Positions 1 through 8,047 are shown, counted from the stretch's first letter. The stretch: 64,000 nt of DNA from Mesorhizobium mediterraneum (GCF_002284565.1 NZ_NPKI01000004.1:1-64000), one strand, 5' to 3'. Made by a program: numbers and translations. Notes: generated from the letters alone by a model not told the origin.

Positions 1-94
1 CATCCCGAATCTCCCTGCTCCAACCTTCACCACAGAATCACCGTTCGGCTTCTGTGCAAAGGTCTCACAAGGGGAGAAGGGAAGAACTCACCCT

Positions 95-154
95 GCCATT
101 GTCTCCAAGGCTGGCAAATCCCTGCGGCGCGTCACCTTCATCGAACGGCATCAT
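95..154 (-). pseudogene. Degenerate duplicate of the decarboxylase 3' end
   Basis: About 60 bases match the last codons of the decarboxylase gene (1926-1985) with one single-base indel and roughly six substitutions. Read on the minus strand, both copies encode PFDEGDAPQGFASL. The fragment has no open frame of its own and abuts the stop codon of the LysR gene. It therefore looks like a leftover boundary repeat of the LysR-SDR pair. The first 94 bases of the window show nothing I can assign. Confidence 0.75.
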
Positions 155-1044
155 CGCCTGGCAAGCAGGAAGTCGATGAAGACGCGCAAGGCCGGCGGAA
201 CCTGCCGGGAGCTCGTATGATATAGGTAGAAGCCGGGAAATCGGGGCGACCAGGCTTCGAGAAAACGGATAAGCTTGCCGGCCTCGATCCACGGCCGAAC
301 CTGGTATTCCAGCATGTAAGCCACGCCGACCCCGTCCAGGGCCGCCCCGATCATCAGTTCCGTGTCGTTGACCGTCAGACCGCCGTTCACGGCTATTTCC
401 AAAGCGCGCTGGCCTCGCGCAAACTCCCATCGATAGATGTTGCCGCCACCGGGCCATTGGAAATTGATACATTCGTGATGATGCAGGTCAGCGGGATGGC
501 GGGGTATGGGGTGATGCTCCAGATAGCTGGGCGCCGCTACCGCGGCCATCTCCAGCTCCTCACTGAGCTTCACCGCCACCATGTCCTTATGCAGCCGCTC
601 ACCAAGCCTGATACCGGCGTCGAATCGTCCCTCCACAATGTCGGTCAGCATGTCATCGATGATTATGGTGAGGGCAATATCGGGATAGGTGCGGCGGAAA
701 TCGCCGAGGATGGGCGCGATGAAACGCATCGCGGCAATGCGTGGAACATTGATGCGCAGCGAGCCTGCCGGTCGATCGCGTGAAGCATGCGCGTCGGCGA
801 CAGCCCCTTCGAGCTCGCTGAATGCCGGAGCGAGGCGGGCAAACAGCGTTTCGCCTGTTGCGGTCGGCGACACGCTGCGGGTCGTGCGGTTGAGCAGCCG
901 GACACCGACACGCTCTTCCAGCCCGCGTATCGTCTGGCTAAGTGCGGATGGGGAAACCCTGAGCCTGGCCGCGGCGCGGACGAAGCTGCCTTCCTCGACG
1001 ATCGCCGCAAACGCGTTCAGCTCGGAGAACTCGGTTCCTCGCAT
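151..1044 (-). CDS. LysR-family transcriptional regulator
   Basis: This is a 297-residue LysR-type regulator, the usual length for the family. The N-terminal winged helix-turn-helix (about residues 1-60) contains GSFVRAAARLRVSPSALSQT and RLLNRTTRSV, both typical of the family. A periplasmic-binding-protein-like effector domain follows from about residue 90. I chose the ATG of MRGTEFSELNAF because the upstream in-frame codon at 1065 is a weak alternative inside the likely operator. The gene is divergent from a short-chain dehydrogenase, the classic LysR arrangement, so it probably controls that gene and itself. The effector is unknown. Confidence 0.93.
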   Translation of the reverse strand: MRGTEFSELNAFAAIVEEGSFVRAAARLRVSPSALSQTIRGLEERVGVRLLNRTTRSVSPTATGETLFARLAPAFSELEGAVADAHASRDRPAGSLRINVPRIAAMRFIAPILGDFRRTYPDIALTIIIDDMLTDIVEGRFDAGIRLGERLHKDMVAVKLSEELEMAAVAAPSYLEHHPIPRHPADLHHHECINFQWPGGGNIYRWEFARGQRALEIAVNGGLTVNDTELMIGAALDGVGVAYMLEYQVRPWIEAGKLIRFLEAWSPRFPGFYLYHTSSRQVPPALRVFIDFLLARR

Positions 1045-1064
1045 TATGTACCCCAAACTTAACA

Positions 1065-1089
1065 AGCCTATTCGATAATAGGCTATTAT
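1065..1089. promoter_or_regulatory. Overlapping palindromes between LysR and SDR genes, probable LysR operator
   Basis: AGCCTATT (1065-1072) and AATAGGCT (1077-1084) form a perfect inverted repeat. It overlaps a second palindrome, ATAATAG-G-CTATTAT (1075-1089). The site lies just upstream of the LysR start and about 90 bases before the SDR start, where LysR proteins normally bind. Assigning it to this regulator is inference. Confidence 0.5.
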
Positions 1090-1175
1090 CTGAGCAATAG
1101 CATGCCCCTAACTTCGACATGGCACTGCCGCCCGATTTGGTGCGGCCGCACACTCAGACGAACAAAGGGACAGCT

Positions 1176-1907
1176 ATGTATCGTTCGCTTGAAGGCAAAA
1201 CCGCGCTCGTGACGGGCAGTTCGCGCGGCATCGGACGCGCCATCGCCGAGGGGCTCGCGGCAAACGGCGCGGCCGTGGTCGTCAACTATGTCGGTAACGA
1301 AAAAGCCGCTCAGGAAGCCGTTGCTGCCATCCGCGAGAATGGCGGAAAGGCCGTCGCCATTCGGGCCGATATCTCCAATATTTCCTACATAAGCCGGCTT
1401 TTCGATGAGACCGAAAAGCAGATGGGGCCAATCGACATCGTTGTCGCCAATGTCGGCGTCGCCGTCATAAAGCCGTTCGTCGAGGCCACCGAAGCCGATT
1501 TCGACCATGTCTTCGGCGCCAATGCCAAAGGCACCTTCTTCACGCTTCAGGAAGCAGCGCGCCGCGTGCGCGACGGTGGCCGCATCATCGCCGTCTCCAC
1601 CGGTGGAACCAAAATGTTCTTCACGCAGACGGCCCTTTATCTCGGCAGCAAAGGGGCCGTCGAGCAGTTCGTCCGCGTCCTCTCGCGCGAGCTCGGACCG
1701 CGCGGCGTCACCGTGAATACGCTTTCGCCAGGCTTTACCGACACCGACCTGCTTCCGGAGCGGGACCGGGCCGTGGCCGCCGACATGTCGCCTTTCGGCA
1801 GGATCGGAGCGCCGCGGGATGTTGCCGATGTCGCGGTTTTCCTCGCCTCCGACGAGGCGCGCTGGCTGACCGGCGAGAACATCCAGGCCGGCGGCGGCGT
1901 AGCCTGA
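1176..1907 (+). CDS. SDR family NAD(P)-dependent oxidoreductase
   Basis: This 243-residue classical short-chain dehydrogenase has the cofactor-binding motif TGSSRGIGRAI near residue 13. It also has the catalytic Ser (STGG) and the YxxxK pair (YLGSKGA). The usual NNAG is replaced by ANVG, a tolerated variant. The C-terminal GENIQAGGG signature is typical of 3-oxoacyl-ACP-reductase-like members. The start at 1176 is preceded by an AAAGGGA ribosome-binding site, which is better supported than the in-frame codon at 1119. The gene is divergent from the LysR regulator and probably controlled by it. The substrate cannot be read from the sequence. Confidence 0.92.
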   Translation: MYRSLEGKTALVTGSSRGIGRAIAEGLAANGAAVVVNYVGNEKAAQEAVAAIRENGGKAVAIRADISNISYISRLFDETEKQMGPIDIVVANVGVAVIKPFVEATEADFDHVFGANAKGTFFTLQEAARRVRDGGRIIAVSTGGTKMFFTQTALYLGSKGAVEQFVRVLSRELGPRGVTVNTLSPGFTDTDLLPERDRAVAADMSPFGRIGAPRDVADVAVFLASDEARWLTGENIQAGGGVA

Positions 1908-1919
1908 CCTGCGTATGGC

Positions 1920-3140
1920 CTAATCCGCCATCGTCTCCAGGCTGGCAAACCCCTGCGGCGCGTCGCCTTCGTCGAACGGCGTTGTCACCTCGACGAATGT
2001 GTCGGGATAGAAGCCGTTGAACCGTGTCCTGAGCGACAACGAATAGGCGCCGATATGGCCGATCTCGATCCAGTCACCGGTATCGACCGTTTCCGGCAGC
2101 CAGAACGGCCGCGACAGGATGTCGACGGAATCGCAGGTCGCACCGCACACCTTGAACGGCACGATGGTCTTCTCCACGCCATTGCGCGAGCGGATCGCCG
2201 GGTCTGGAATGAAGCGCGCCGGCAGCGTGATCTTGCCGGTCCATGAATCCGACAGCGACGCCCAGATGCCGTCATTGATGTAGAGCCGCTTGCCCTTGCG
2301 CAGCAGCACGCGCACGATCAGCGACAGGCAGCGCGCCACGATCACCCTGCCCGGCTCCGCCACCAGCGGCATCTGGTCGAACTGGTATTCCTTCAAATCG
2401 CCCGACAGCCGCGACATGATCTGGCCGAGCGACGGCATCTCGATCAGCTTGCGGTTGGGATCATGGCCGTACTCGGCGGGAAAACCGCCACCGACGTCGA
2501 GCCCGGCAATGTCGAAGCTGACGCGGTTGCGCACCCAGTCGGCCGAGGCCAGCGCCCGCTCATAAGTGTCGGGATCCTCGATCTGGCTGCCGACATGAAA
2601 GCACAGCCCGACCTTGTAGCCCGTCCGGTTCAGCCTTTCGGCCAGATCGACCGCATTGGCCGGCCCGGCGCCGAATTTCTTCGACAACTCGTAAGCCGCC
2701 GATCCTTTCGTCTGGATGCGCACGAACACCGTGATCGCACCCGGATCGATATCGAGCGCCCGAACCACGCGGGTCAGCTTGGTGATCTCGTCCTCATGGT
2801 CGAGCGAGATAACGCGGATGCCATATTTCTCCAGCGCCAGCTTGATGTCCGACTGCGCCTTGACCGGATGCATGTAGAGCATCTCGGCGTCGGGCGAGAC
2901 CGCGCGCACGGCGGCGAACTCACCGGGCGAGGCCACGTCGAAGGCATTGACGCCGGCCTCGACCAGCGCCTTCAGCACGATCTGCTCGCCGTTGGTCTTG
3001 ACCGCATAGGCGGTCTTGCCGGGAAACATGCCCATGAACTGCCTGGCGTCCGCCTTCAGCACCTGCGGGCGGAAGCAATAGATCGGATCGTCCGGGCGAA
3101 GCGCCAGCGCCGCCTCGCGGGCATTTTCGAATCGCTGCAT
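1920..3140 (-). CDS. PLP-dependent ornithine/lysine-type decarboxylase (fold type III)
   Basis: This 406-residue enzyme belongs to the alanine-racemase-fold decarboxylases, which make putrescine or cadaverine from ornithine or lysine. The PLP-binding lysine is in AYAVKTN (about residue 50). The glycine-rich phosphate site is GGGFPAEYG, and the active-site CDSVD motif lies near the C-terminus (GATCDSVDIL). The ATG of MQRFENAREAAL was chosen because homologues begin just before the PDDPIYCF motif, whereas the in-frame extension to 3302 is low-complexity. The extreme 3' end is duplicated at 95-154. Substrate preference among ornithine, lysine and diaminopimelate was not resolved, although the GxTCDSVD form fits ornithine/lysine enzymes. 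Confidence 0.9.
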   Translation of the reverse strand: MQRFENAREAALALRPDDPIYCFRPQVLKADARQFMGMFPGKTAYAVKTNGEQIVLKALVEAGVNAFDVASPGEFAAVRAVSPDAEMLYMHPVKAQSDIKLALEKYGIRVISLDHEDEITKLTRVVRALDIDPGAITVFVRIQTKGSAAYELSKKFGAGPANAVDLAERLNRTGYKVGLCFHVGSQIEDPDTYERALASADWVRNRVSFDIAGLDVGGGFPAEYGHDPNRKLIEMPSLGQIMSRLSGDLKEYQFDQMPLVAEPGRVIVARCLSLIVRVLLRKGKRLYINDGIWASLSDSWTGKITLPARFIPDPAIRSRNGVEKTIVPFKVCGATCDSVDILSRPFWLPETVDTGDWIEIGHIGAYSLSLRTRFNGFYPDTFVEVTTPFDEGDAPQGFASLETMAD

Positions 3141-3370
3141 GGACGAATCCCTTGACCTGAACTGCGCACAATTAATCCAACCTATGCGTGAATGAAAACA
3201 ATTCTGTGTCTCGCGCCGCTGAAGCTGCGGCGCTACGCCGGATGACAGGCCAGACGACAGGAAAGCTAGCCCACCGATCTGGTTTCGGGTGGCCCTTGCC
3301 ATCGAACAGGATATGGCCTGAACAGACGCTTGATTGGCTTGGCATTCAGGGCCATCTGGGAGGACGATCC

Positions 3371-4288
3371 ATGGCGATCACAACCACGACTGTAATGCGC
3401 GGCCCAATGGCCCTGAAAGACTGGGGGCAGCTTCTGCTGCTCGGTGCGATCTGGGGCGGCTCGTTCTTCTTTGCCCGCATTGCCGTTGCTGAGCTCCCCC
3501 CGCTGGTGCTGGTGCTGTTTCGCGTCGCCATCGCAGCGCTGGCGCTGCACCTCTATCTTGGCCTGCGCGGCCCGTCCTTCCGCCTCGCCTTGCCGCATGC
3601 CGGCCTGTTCTTCCTGCTGGCGCTCGTCAACAACGTCATTCCCTTCTCGCTGATCTTCGCCGGGCAGACCGAGCTTGGCGCCGGTGTCGCCTCGGTGCTC
3701 AATTCGACGACGCCGTTCTGGACGTTGATCCTCGCCAACGCGCTTACATCAGACGAAAAACTCTCCTGGAACAAGCTTGCCGGCATCGCGCTCGGCATCG
3801 TCGGCACAGCGGTGATGATCGGTCCCGGCCTGCTTGCCGGGCTCGGCGGACCGGTCTGGGCAAAATTCGCGCTGATCGGCGCGTCGCTGTCCTATGCCGT
3901 CGCCCTGATGGTGGCCCGCCGCTTCAAAGGCGTGCCGTCACCGATCATCGCCACCGGACAATTGACCGCCTCGACCATCATCATGATCCCGGTCGTGCTG
4001 CTCGGCTATGGTCCCGCCAACCTGTTTTCGGCCTCGCCGCCGGTCTGGGCGGCGGTGTTAGCGCTGGCGTTGCTGTCCACTGCCTTCGCCTACATTCTCT
4101 ATTTCAACCTCGTCGCTTCGGCCGGCGCCACCAACGCCTCGCTGGTCACGCTCATCGTGCCGGCCAGCGCCATCCTGCTCGGTTTCCTGTTCCTGGGCGA
4201 ACGGCTTGAATTGTTCGAGCTCGGCGGCATGGCGCTGATCGTGCTCGGCCTCGTAACCATCGACGGCCGCATGTTCAGCCGACGGTAG
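3371..4288 (+). CDS. EamA/DMT-superfamily transporter
   Basis: This 305-residue integral membrane protein has ten predicted hydrophobic segments in two EamA repeats. The first repeat begins with the motif LLLLGAIWGGSFFFARIAV and the second starts near residue 160. Members export small metabolites such as amino acids and their analogues; the substrate here is unknown. A GGGAGG ribosome-binding site lies just before the ATG at 3371, so the 61-residue in-frame extension back to 3188 is not used. It is divergent from the decarboxylase gene across about 230 bases, so a role in exporting a polyamine or amino acid is possible but only a guess. Confidence 0.93.
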   Translation: MAITTTTVMRGPMALKDWGQLLLLGAIWGGSFFFARIAVAELPPLVLVLFRVAIAALALHLYLGLRGPSFRLALPHAGLFFLLALVNNVIPFSLIFAGQTELGAGVASVLNSTTPFWTLILANALTSDEKLSWNKLAGIALGIVGTAVMIGPGLLAGLGGPVWAKFALIGASLSYAVALMVARRFKGVPSPIIATGQLTASTIIMIPVVLLGYGPANLFSASPPVWAAVLALALLSTAFAYILYFNLVASAGATNASLVTLIVPASAILLGFLFLGERLELFELGGMALIVLGLVTIDGRMFSRR

Positions 4289-4683
4289 CGTCATTCCTGC
4301 GACATCGGTTTCGGGAACGACGGGTTGGCTCAGATGAAGCTGCGTCCCGATCGGTCGGTTCATGAGGTCGGCGAGCGGCACAGCCTGGCCTTGAGCGAGC
4401 ACGCCCCCCTGCTCCACCTGTATGATGTCATCGGGGAAGACGTCGTCGATCCGTAGTACCCGCGACCCTTCGTAGAACCTGCTCATCAGTTGGCACCCGC
4501 GGGATTTTCGACGAGGACGGGGCCGGCGATCGGCGGAGCTGGAATGGTTGCTGTCATGGTTCCAAACGCGCCCTTGCAGACCGGACGTTGGCTAAACGCC
4601 TCGTGTTACATTGCTTTACGCTGGGTCAAGATAAAGCAAGCCGCGCATCGGGACAGTCGTCATATGCCGACTGTCGGCAATCC

Positions 4684-4735
4684 TGATTTCAGAACCGAAA
4701 GTCCGCGCAAAAGACGAATCCGGCTTTTGGGCCGA
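4684..4735. repeat. Degenerate copy of the rhizobial palindromic element
   Basis: Bases around AGAACCGAAAGTCCGCG and GAATCCGGCTTTTGGGCC align with GAACCGAAGGTCCGCG and GAATCCGGTTTTCGG of the clearer copy at 9236-9303. The outer arms are lost. Confidence 0.45.
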
Positions 4736-4887
4736 CGCGGTAGCGCTGCCATCCTCGATATTGCCCAGGCTTCGCCACAATTTATTCACAGGTCCGAAGC
4801 CGGCTTTTGCCGAAGAGTTTCAATGCCTAACGGCAAAGAGCCGGTCGCAAATTCCACAATGTCGTCGCATTGCAACATATTTTCCGC

Positions 4888-4915
4888 TTGCCTGTGGCAC
4901 AAATGACCCTAGACT
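4888..4915 (+). promoter_or_regulatory. Candidate promoter of the small membrane peptide gene
   Basis: TTGCCT (4888-4893) and TAGACT (4910-4915) are separated by 16 bases and lie about 30 bases upstream of the ORF's ribosome-binding site. Each hexamer matches the sigma-70 consensus at four of six positions, so this is a weak call. Confidence 0.3.
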
Positions 4916-4947
4916 CTGGCCATAGCTCTTTAAGAGGAGGCTATGAC

Positions 4948-5034
4948 ATGGGACTCACGAGGCCAATCAACGCATTGATGATTTGTGCTGCATTTGCATT
5001 TATCGGAGCCCTGATTATGGGCTTTCTTCCGTAA
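4948..5034 (+). CDS. Small membrane peptide, 28 residues
   Basis: An ATG at 4948 opens 28 codons ending in TAA. It is preceded by the strong ribosome-binding site AAGAGGAGG (4931-4939). The product has a short basic start (MGLTRPIN) and one hydrophobic segment of about 18 residues, alternating Ala, Phe, Ile and Gly, then ends in GFLP. It is therefore probably a single-pass inner-membrane peptide. A clean intrinsic terminator follows 49 bases downstream, so the unit is complete as promoter, ORF and terminator. A competing ATG at 4943 gives only 11 codons in another frame. No function can be assigned. Confidence 0.6.
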   Translation: MGLTRPINALMICAAFAFIGALIMGFLP

Positions 5035-5082
5035 GACCCGCCAAGCGACGGAAGGCCAGCACCGAATAGTTCCAACTCATTG

Positions 5083-5113
5083 AAAAGGCCGGGTTTTTAC
5101 CCGGCCTTTTTGG
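5083..5113 (+). terminator. Intrinsic terminator after the small peptide gene
   Basis: AAAAGGCCGGG (5083-5093) pairs with CCCGGCCTTTT (5100-5110) around a short T/A loop and is followed by further T residues. The A-rich left side also allows it to end metF transcripts from the other strand, so it is probably bidirectional. Confidence 0.85.
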
Positions 5114-5134
5114 TTTTCAAAACGGCGATAGAGA

Positions 5135-6052
5135 TTACGCCGCGGCAGACCCCGCAGCTTCCGCCTCATGCGAGCGGATGCCGATCATGTGGCAGATGGC
5201 GAACACCAGATCGGCGCGGTTCATGGTGTAGAAGTGGAAATCGCCGACCCCGCGCTCGACAAGGTCGAGCACCTGCTCGGCCGCAACGGCCGATGCCACC
5301 AGCGCGTGCGTCTGCGGGTCCTTCTGCAGCCCGTCGAAGCGCTCGGCCAGCCATGCCGGCACCAGCGCGCCGGCGCGCGACGAGAAATTGGCCACCTGGG
5401 TGAAATTGTGGACCGGCAATATGCCCGGCACGATCGGTATGTAAATGCCGGCCCGCCGCGCCCGCTCGACATAGCGCTCATAAAGATCATTGTCGAAGAA
5501 GAACTGGGTGATCGCCCGTGTCGCGCCATTGTCGACCTTGCGCTTCAGCATGTCGATGTCGGTGGCGAAATCCGGGCTCTCCGGATGCTTTTCCGGATAG
5601 GCGGAGACCGAGATGTCGAAATCGCCGACACCTTTCAGCGCCCCCACCAGTTCGGCACCGTTGGCGTAGCCGTCCGGATGCGGACGGTAGGCGGCGCCGA
5701 CGCCCTCGGCCGGATCGCCGCGCAAGGCGACGAAGCGGGTGACACCCATCTCGGCGAATTCCTGAATGACCTCATCGACCTCGTGACGCGCCGCGTTGAC
5801 GCAGGTCATGTGCGCCGCCGGCGTCAGCGCCGTTTCGTTGAGGATGCGCTTGACCGTGCGCGCCGTGCGCTCTCGCGTCGAGCCGCCGGCGCCATAGGTG
5901 ACGGAGACGAATTTCGGCTTGAGCGGCTCCAGCCGGGTGACTGTGTCCCACAGCCTTGCTTCCATCTCGTCGCTCTTCGGTGGGAAGAACTCGAATGAAA
6001 CCCGGATCTTGTCGCCAATGTCAGGGCGGCGGGAGAAGCGGAACTGGTTCAT
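5135..6052 (-). CDS. metF: Methylenetetrahydrofolate reductase
   Basis: MetF reduces 5,10-methylene-THF to 5-methyl-THF with FAD and NADH, supplying methyl groups for methionine synthesis. The 305-residue protein has the family N-terminus VSFEFFPPK. It also shows FVSVTYGAGGSTRERT, the folate/FAD segment FVALRGDP and the C-terminal region QFFFDNDLYERYVERAR. The start codon overlaps the stop of the upstream ArsR-methyltransferase gene (TGATG), indicating translational coupling. The pair should therefore share the palindromic operator at 7096-7117. The length and motifs are normal. Confidence 0.98.
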   Translation of the reverse strand: MNQFRFSRRPDIGDKIRVSFEFFPPKSDEMEARLWDTVTRLEPLKPKFVSVTYGAGGSTRERTARTVKRILNETALTPAAHMTCVNAARHEVDEVIQEFAEMGVTRFVALRGDPAEGVGAAYRPHPDGYANGAELVGALKGVGDFDISVSAYPEKHPESPDFATDIDMLKRKVDNGATRAITQFFFDNDLYERYVERARRAGIYIPIVPGILPVHNFTQVANFSSRAGALVPAWLAERFDGLQKDPQTHALVASAVAAEQVLDLVERGVGDFHFYTMNRADLVFAICHMIGIRSHEAEAAGSAAA

Positions 6053-7074
6053 CAGGCGGTTTCCCCTATCGGATAGGCATTGGCCGGTTGTGCGTGGCTG
6101 GAAGGATCGGCGATCAGCATGCGCTGGTCACGGCCGAGCCACAGCTTTACGGTGAGCCTGGCCTCGTTGCCGCCGCGCGGCTCGAATTCCTGGCTGTCCT
6201 CGAGGTCGAGCCCGGCCTCGGAAAACCACTCAGTGATCTGGCGGTCGGAAAAGCCGAGCCGCACATGCGCGTGTGCATCGCGCAGGAATTCCAGCGCATG
6301 CGGAGCGAAATCGACGATCACTAGCCGGCCTGCCGGGCGCAACAGCCGTGCTGCCTCGCGGATGGCGCGGGCGGGATCGTCGAGATAGTGCAGCACCTGG
6401 TGGATGGTGACGAGATCGAAGGCATCGCGCTCGACCGGCGGCGCAAAAATGTCGCCCTGGCGCACCTGCGCATTCGAAATGCCTGCCTTGTCGAGGTTGG
6501 CGCGCGCCACGGTCAGCATCTCGCGCGACATGTCGATGCCGACGCCGCGCCGGTAGAGCGGCGAAAAGATTTCGAGCAGCCGCCCGGTGCCGGTGCCGAG
6601 ATCGAGCATCGACTGGAACGGCCGCTTGCCGACGAGCTTGAGCAGCGCTGCCTCCACGGCGCGGTCCGGCACATGCAGCGAGCGGATATGATCCCAGCTT
6701 GCGGCATTTACGGAGAAATATTCGGCGGCGCGATCCTGCCGCTTGCGCTTGACCGCCGCCAGCCGCTCGAGGTCACGCTCGACCTGCGGGTCGGCGCCAC
6801 GGATGCTGGAAACCAGCCGCAGCACGAAATCGCGCGCCGCATCCGAATCCGACAACCGGAAGAAGGCCCACGAGCCCTCCTGGTAGCGGCCGATCAGTCC
6901 GGCTTCCAGCAGCAACTTCAGGTGGCGCGAGACGCGCGGCTGCGACTGGCCGAGGATTTCGGTGAGATCGGAAACGGTCAGGTCACCGCGCGACAGCAAC
7001 GCCAGGATGCGCAGCCGGCTGGATTCGGCCGCCGCCTTCAATGTATCTACCATAGTGTCGAGAGCGACATGCAT
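6052..7074 (-). CDS. ArsR-family regulator fused to a SAM-dependent methyltransferase (SahR-like)
   Basis: This 340-residue fusion has two parts. Residues 1-95 form an ArsR winged helix (SSRLRILALLSRGDLTVSDL, QPRVSRHLKLL). From about residue 125 there is a class I methyltransferase fold with the SAM motif MLDLGTGTGRLLE and the acidic motif GVGIDMS. It precedes and overlaps metF. ArsR proteins of the SahR type control the methionine/SAM cycle, and the fused domain could sense SAM or S-adenosylhomocysteine. That function is inferred from the fusion and the neighbour, not proven. No metal-binding Cys cluster is visible in the HTH part, which argues against metal sensing. Confidence 0.85.
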   Translation of the reverse strand: MHVALDTMVDTLKAAAESSRLRILALLSRGDLTVSDLTEILGQSQPRVSRHLKLLLEAGLIGRYQEGSWAFFRLSDSDAARDFVLRLVSSIRGADPQVERDLERLAAVKRKRQDRAAEYFSVNAASWDHIRSLHVPDRAVEAALLKLVGKRPFQSMLDLGTGTGRLLEIFSPLYRRGVGIDMSREMLTVARANLDKAGISNAQVRQGDIFAPPVERDAFDLVTIHQVLHYLDDPARAIREAARLLRPAGRLVIVDFAPHALEFLRDAHAHVRLGFSDRQITEWFSEAGLDLEDSQEFEPRGGNEARLTVKLWLGRDQRMLIADPSSHAQPANAYPIGETA

Positions 7075-7095
7075 GCGAGCATTCTCTTTGAAAAA

Positions 7096-7117
7096 GATAT
7101 AAACATATGTTTATGTC
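7096..7117. promoter_or_regulatory. Palindromic operator upstream of the ArsR-methyltransferase/metF operon
   Basis: ATAAACATATGTTTAT (7099-7114) is a perfect 16-base palindrome, extended by GAT and GTC flanks. It lies 22 bases before the regulator start, in an A/T-rich island inside GC-rich DNA. The natural reading is autoregulation and metF control by the ArsR-type protein. Confidence 0.7.
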
Positions 7118-7217
7118 GATTTTGATGGCCTTGCAAGCGCTATGTCGCTTCCGGACAAGAAAATGACGCATGCGTGGTGGATTGCGCAAAGCTGGAAGCA
7201 TGATCGAGGCGAAAACT

Positions 7218-7739
7218 ATGTTCGAGACGCGCAACGGCGAAAAGCTTCTGGACACCGATCCGGCTGATATGCCGCCGGACGGCCATATCGTCTTCATCGG
7301 CCGTATCGCCTCGCCCTGGACCGCGCGGGAAACTTGCCCCAAGAACATGAAAGCCGCGCGGGAGACGGGACAGCCGGCGGTTCTCACGATCGACCAGCCC
7401 TATCGTGACGGACTGCTCGGGCTGGAGCGTGCCAGCCACGTCATCATCCTGTCCTGGCTCCACCACGCGCCGCGGGCCCTGATTGTCCAGAAACCCCGCC
7501 ATGCGGCTGAACCGAAAGGCGTTTTTTCGCTGCGCTCCCCTGCCCGGCCGAACCCGGTCGGGCTGCATATCGCCAAGCTCGTCGCACTCGACATCGACAC
7601 CGGCCGCATCGATCTCGACGCCATCGACGTGCTCGACGGCACGCCGGTCGTCGACATCAAGCCCTACTTCGCCTCGACCGACGCCTTCCCCGAGGCAACC
7701 GTGGCCGGACGGGACGAGCCCGGAAGGGTCGAACGATGA
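7218..7739 (+). CDS. trmO: tRNA (N6-threonylcarbamoyladenosine(37)-N6)-methyltransferase TrmO
   Basis: TrmO methylates t6A37 of some tRNAs using SAM. The 173-residue product belongs to the TsaA/UPF0066 family. It contains the early motif IGRIASPWTARETCPKN, the GVFSLRSPARPNPVGLH signature that shapes the SAM pocket, and VLDGTPVVDIKPY. I prefer the ATG at 7218 (MFETRNG) because GAGG lies eight bases upstream; the ATG at 7200 is possible. It overlaps the next gene by ATGA, so the two form an operon. The family is certain; activity on tRNA is inferred from homologues. Confidence 0.92.
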   Translation: MFETRNGEKLLDTDPADMPPDGHIVFIGRIASPWTARETCPKNMKAARETGQPAVLTIDQPYRDGLLGLERASHVIILSWLHHAPRALIVQKPRHAAEPKGVFSLRSPARPNPVGLHIAKLVALDIDTGRIDLDAIDVLDGTPVVDIKPYFASTDAFPEATVAGRDEPGRVER

Positions 7740-8047
7740 GCGCGCCGACCGGCCGCCGCCGGGCCATCGCCAAGGCGCTGACAGCCCTTCTGCCACTGGC
7801 GCCCTATGCCGACATGGAAAAGATCCGCGCTGACGCCGGCGCGGTGCACATGAAGACCTTGCCGCCGACGATCGCCGTGTGGCTGGCGACGACAGCCCAT
7901 ATCCGTCATGTGCACACCGACTACGAAAAGCTGCTGGCAGAAGGCTACGACCGCGACTCGGCGCGCTTCTTCGTGATGGAACAGATCAACGTTGTGCTGA
8001 CCCGCTGGCGCGCCACGCGTCTGCTCGATGACAACGAGGAAGAATAG
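7736..8047 (+). CDS. DUF2293 domain protein
   Basis: This 103-residue protein of unknown function has the DUF2293 core HIRHVHTDYEKLLAEGYDRD followed by SARFFVMEQIN. It is basic at the N-terminus (GRRRAIAKAL) and shows no signal peptide or membrane segment, so it is probably cytoplasmic. Its start overlaps trmO by four bases, so the two proteins are probably made together. The biochemical role is unknown. Confidence 0.85.
   Translation: MSAPTGRRRAIAKALTALLPLAPYADMEKIRADAGAVHMKTLPPTIAVWLATTAHIRHVHTDYEKLLAEGYDRDSARFFVMEQINVVLTRWRATRLLDDNEEE

Larger units (their letters stand above)
4289..4947. other. Long gap with decayed short ORFs and a degenerate palindrome
   Basis: No intact gene is supported here. 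On the minus strand, a 23-codon frame from 4557 ends in a TGATG overlap with a second frame starting at 4486. That frame encodes a plausible protein start (MSRFYEGSRVLRIDDVF) but then runs into the EamA gene. This looks like the remnant of a lost two-gene unit. An 8-bp inverted repeat (GACAGTCG/CGACTGTC) spans 4652-4675. Bases 4684-4735 resemble the palindromic element at 9236-9303. The plus-strand frame at 4490-4906 has no family signal. Confidence 0.4.

Noticed and set aside
4490..4906. Plus-strand 138-codon frame as a gene
   Set aside because: No ribosome-binding site, no recognisable family, and it spans a degenerate palindrome.
5168..5998. Long open frame opposite metF
   Set aside because: It is a high-GC shadow on the other strand of an unmistakable gene, with no ribosome-binding site or family match.
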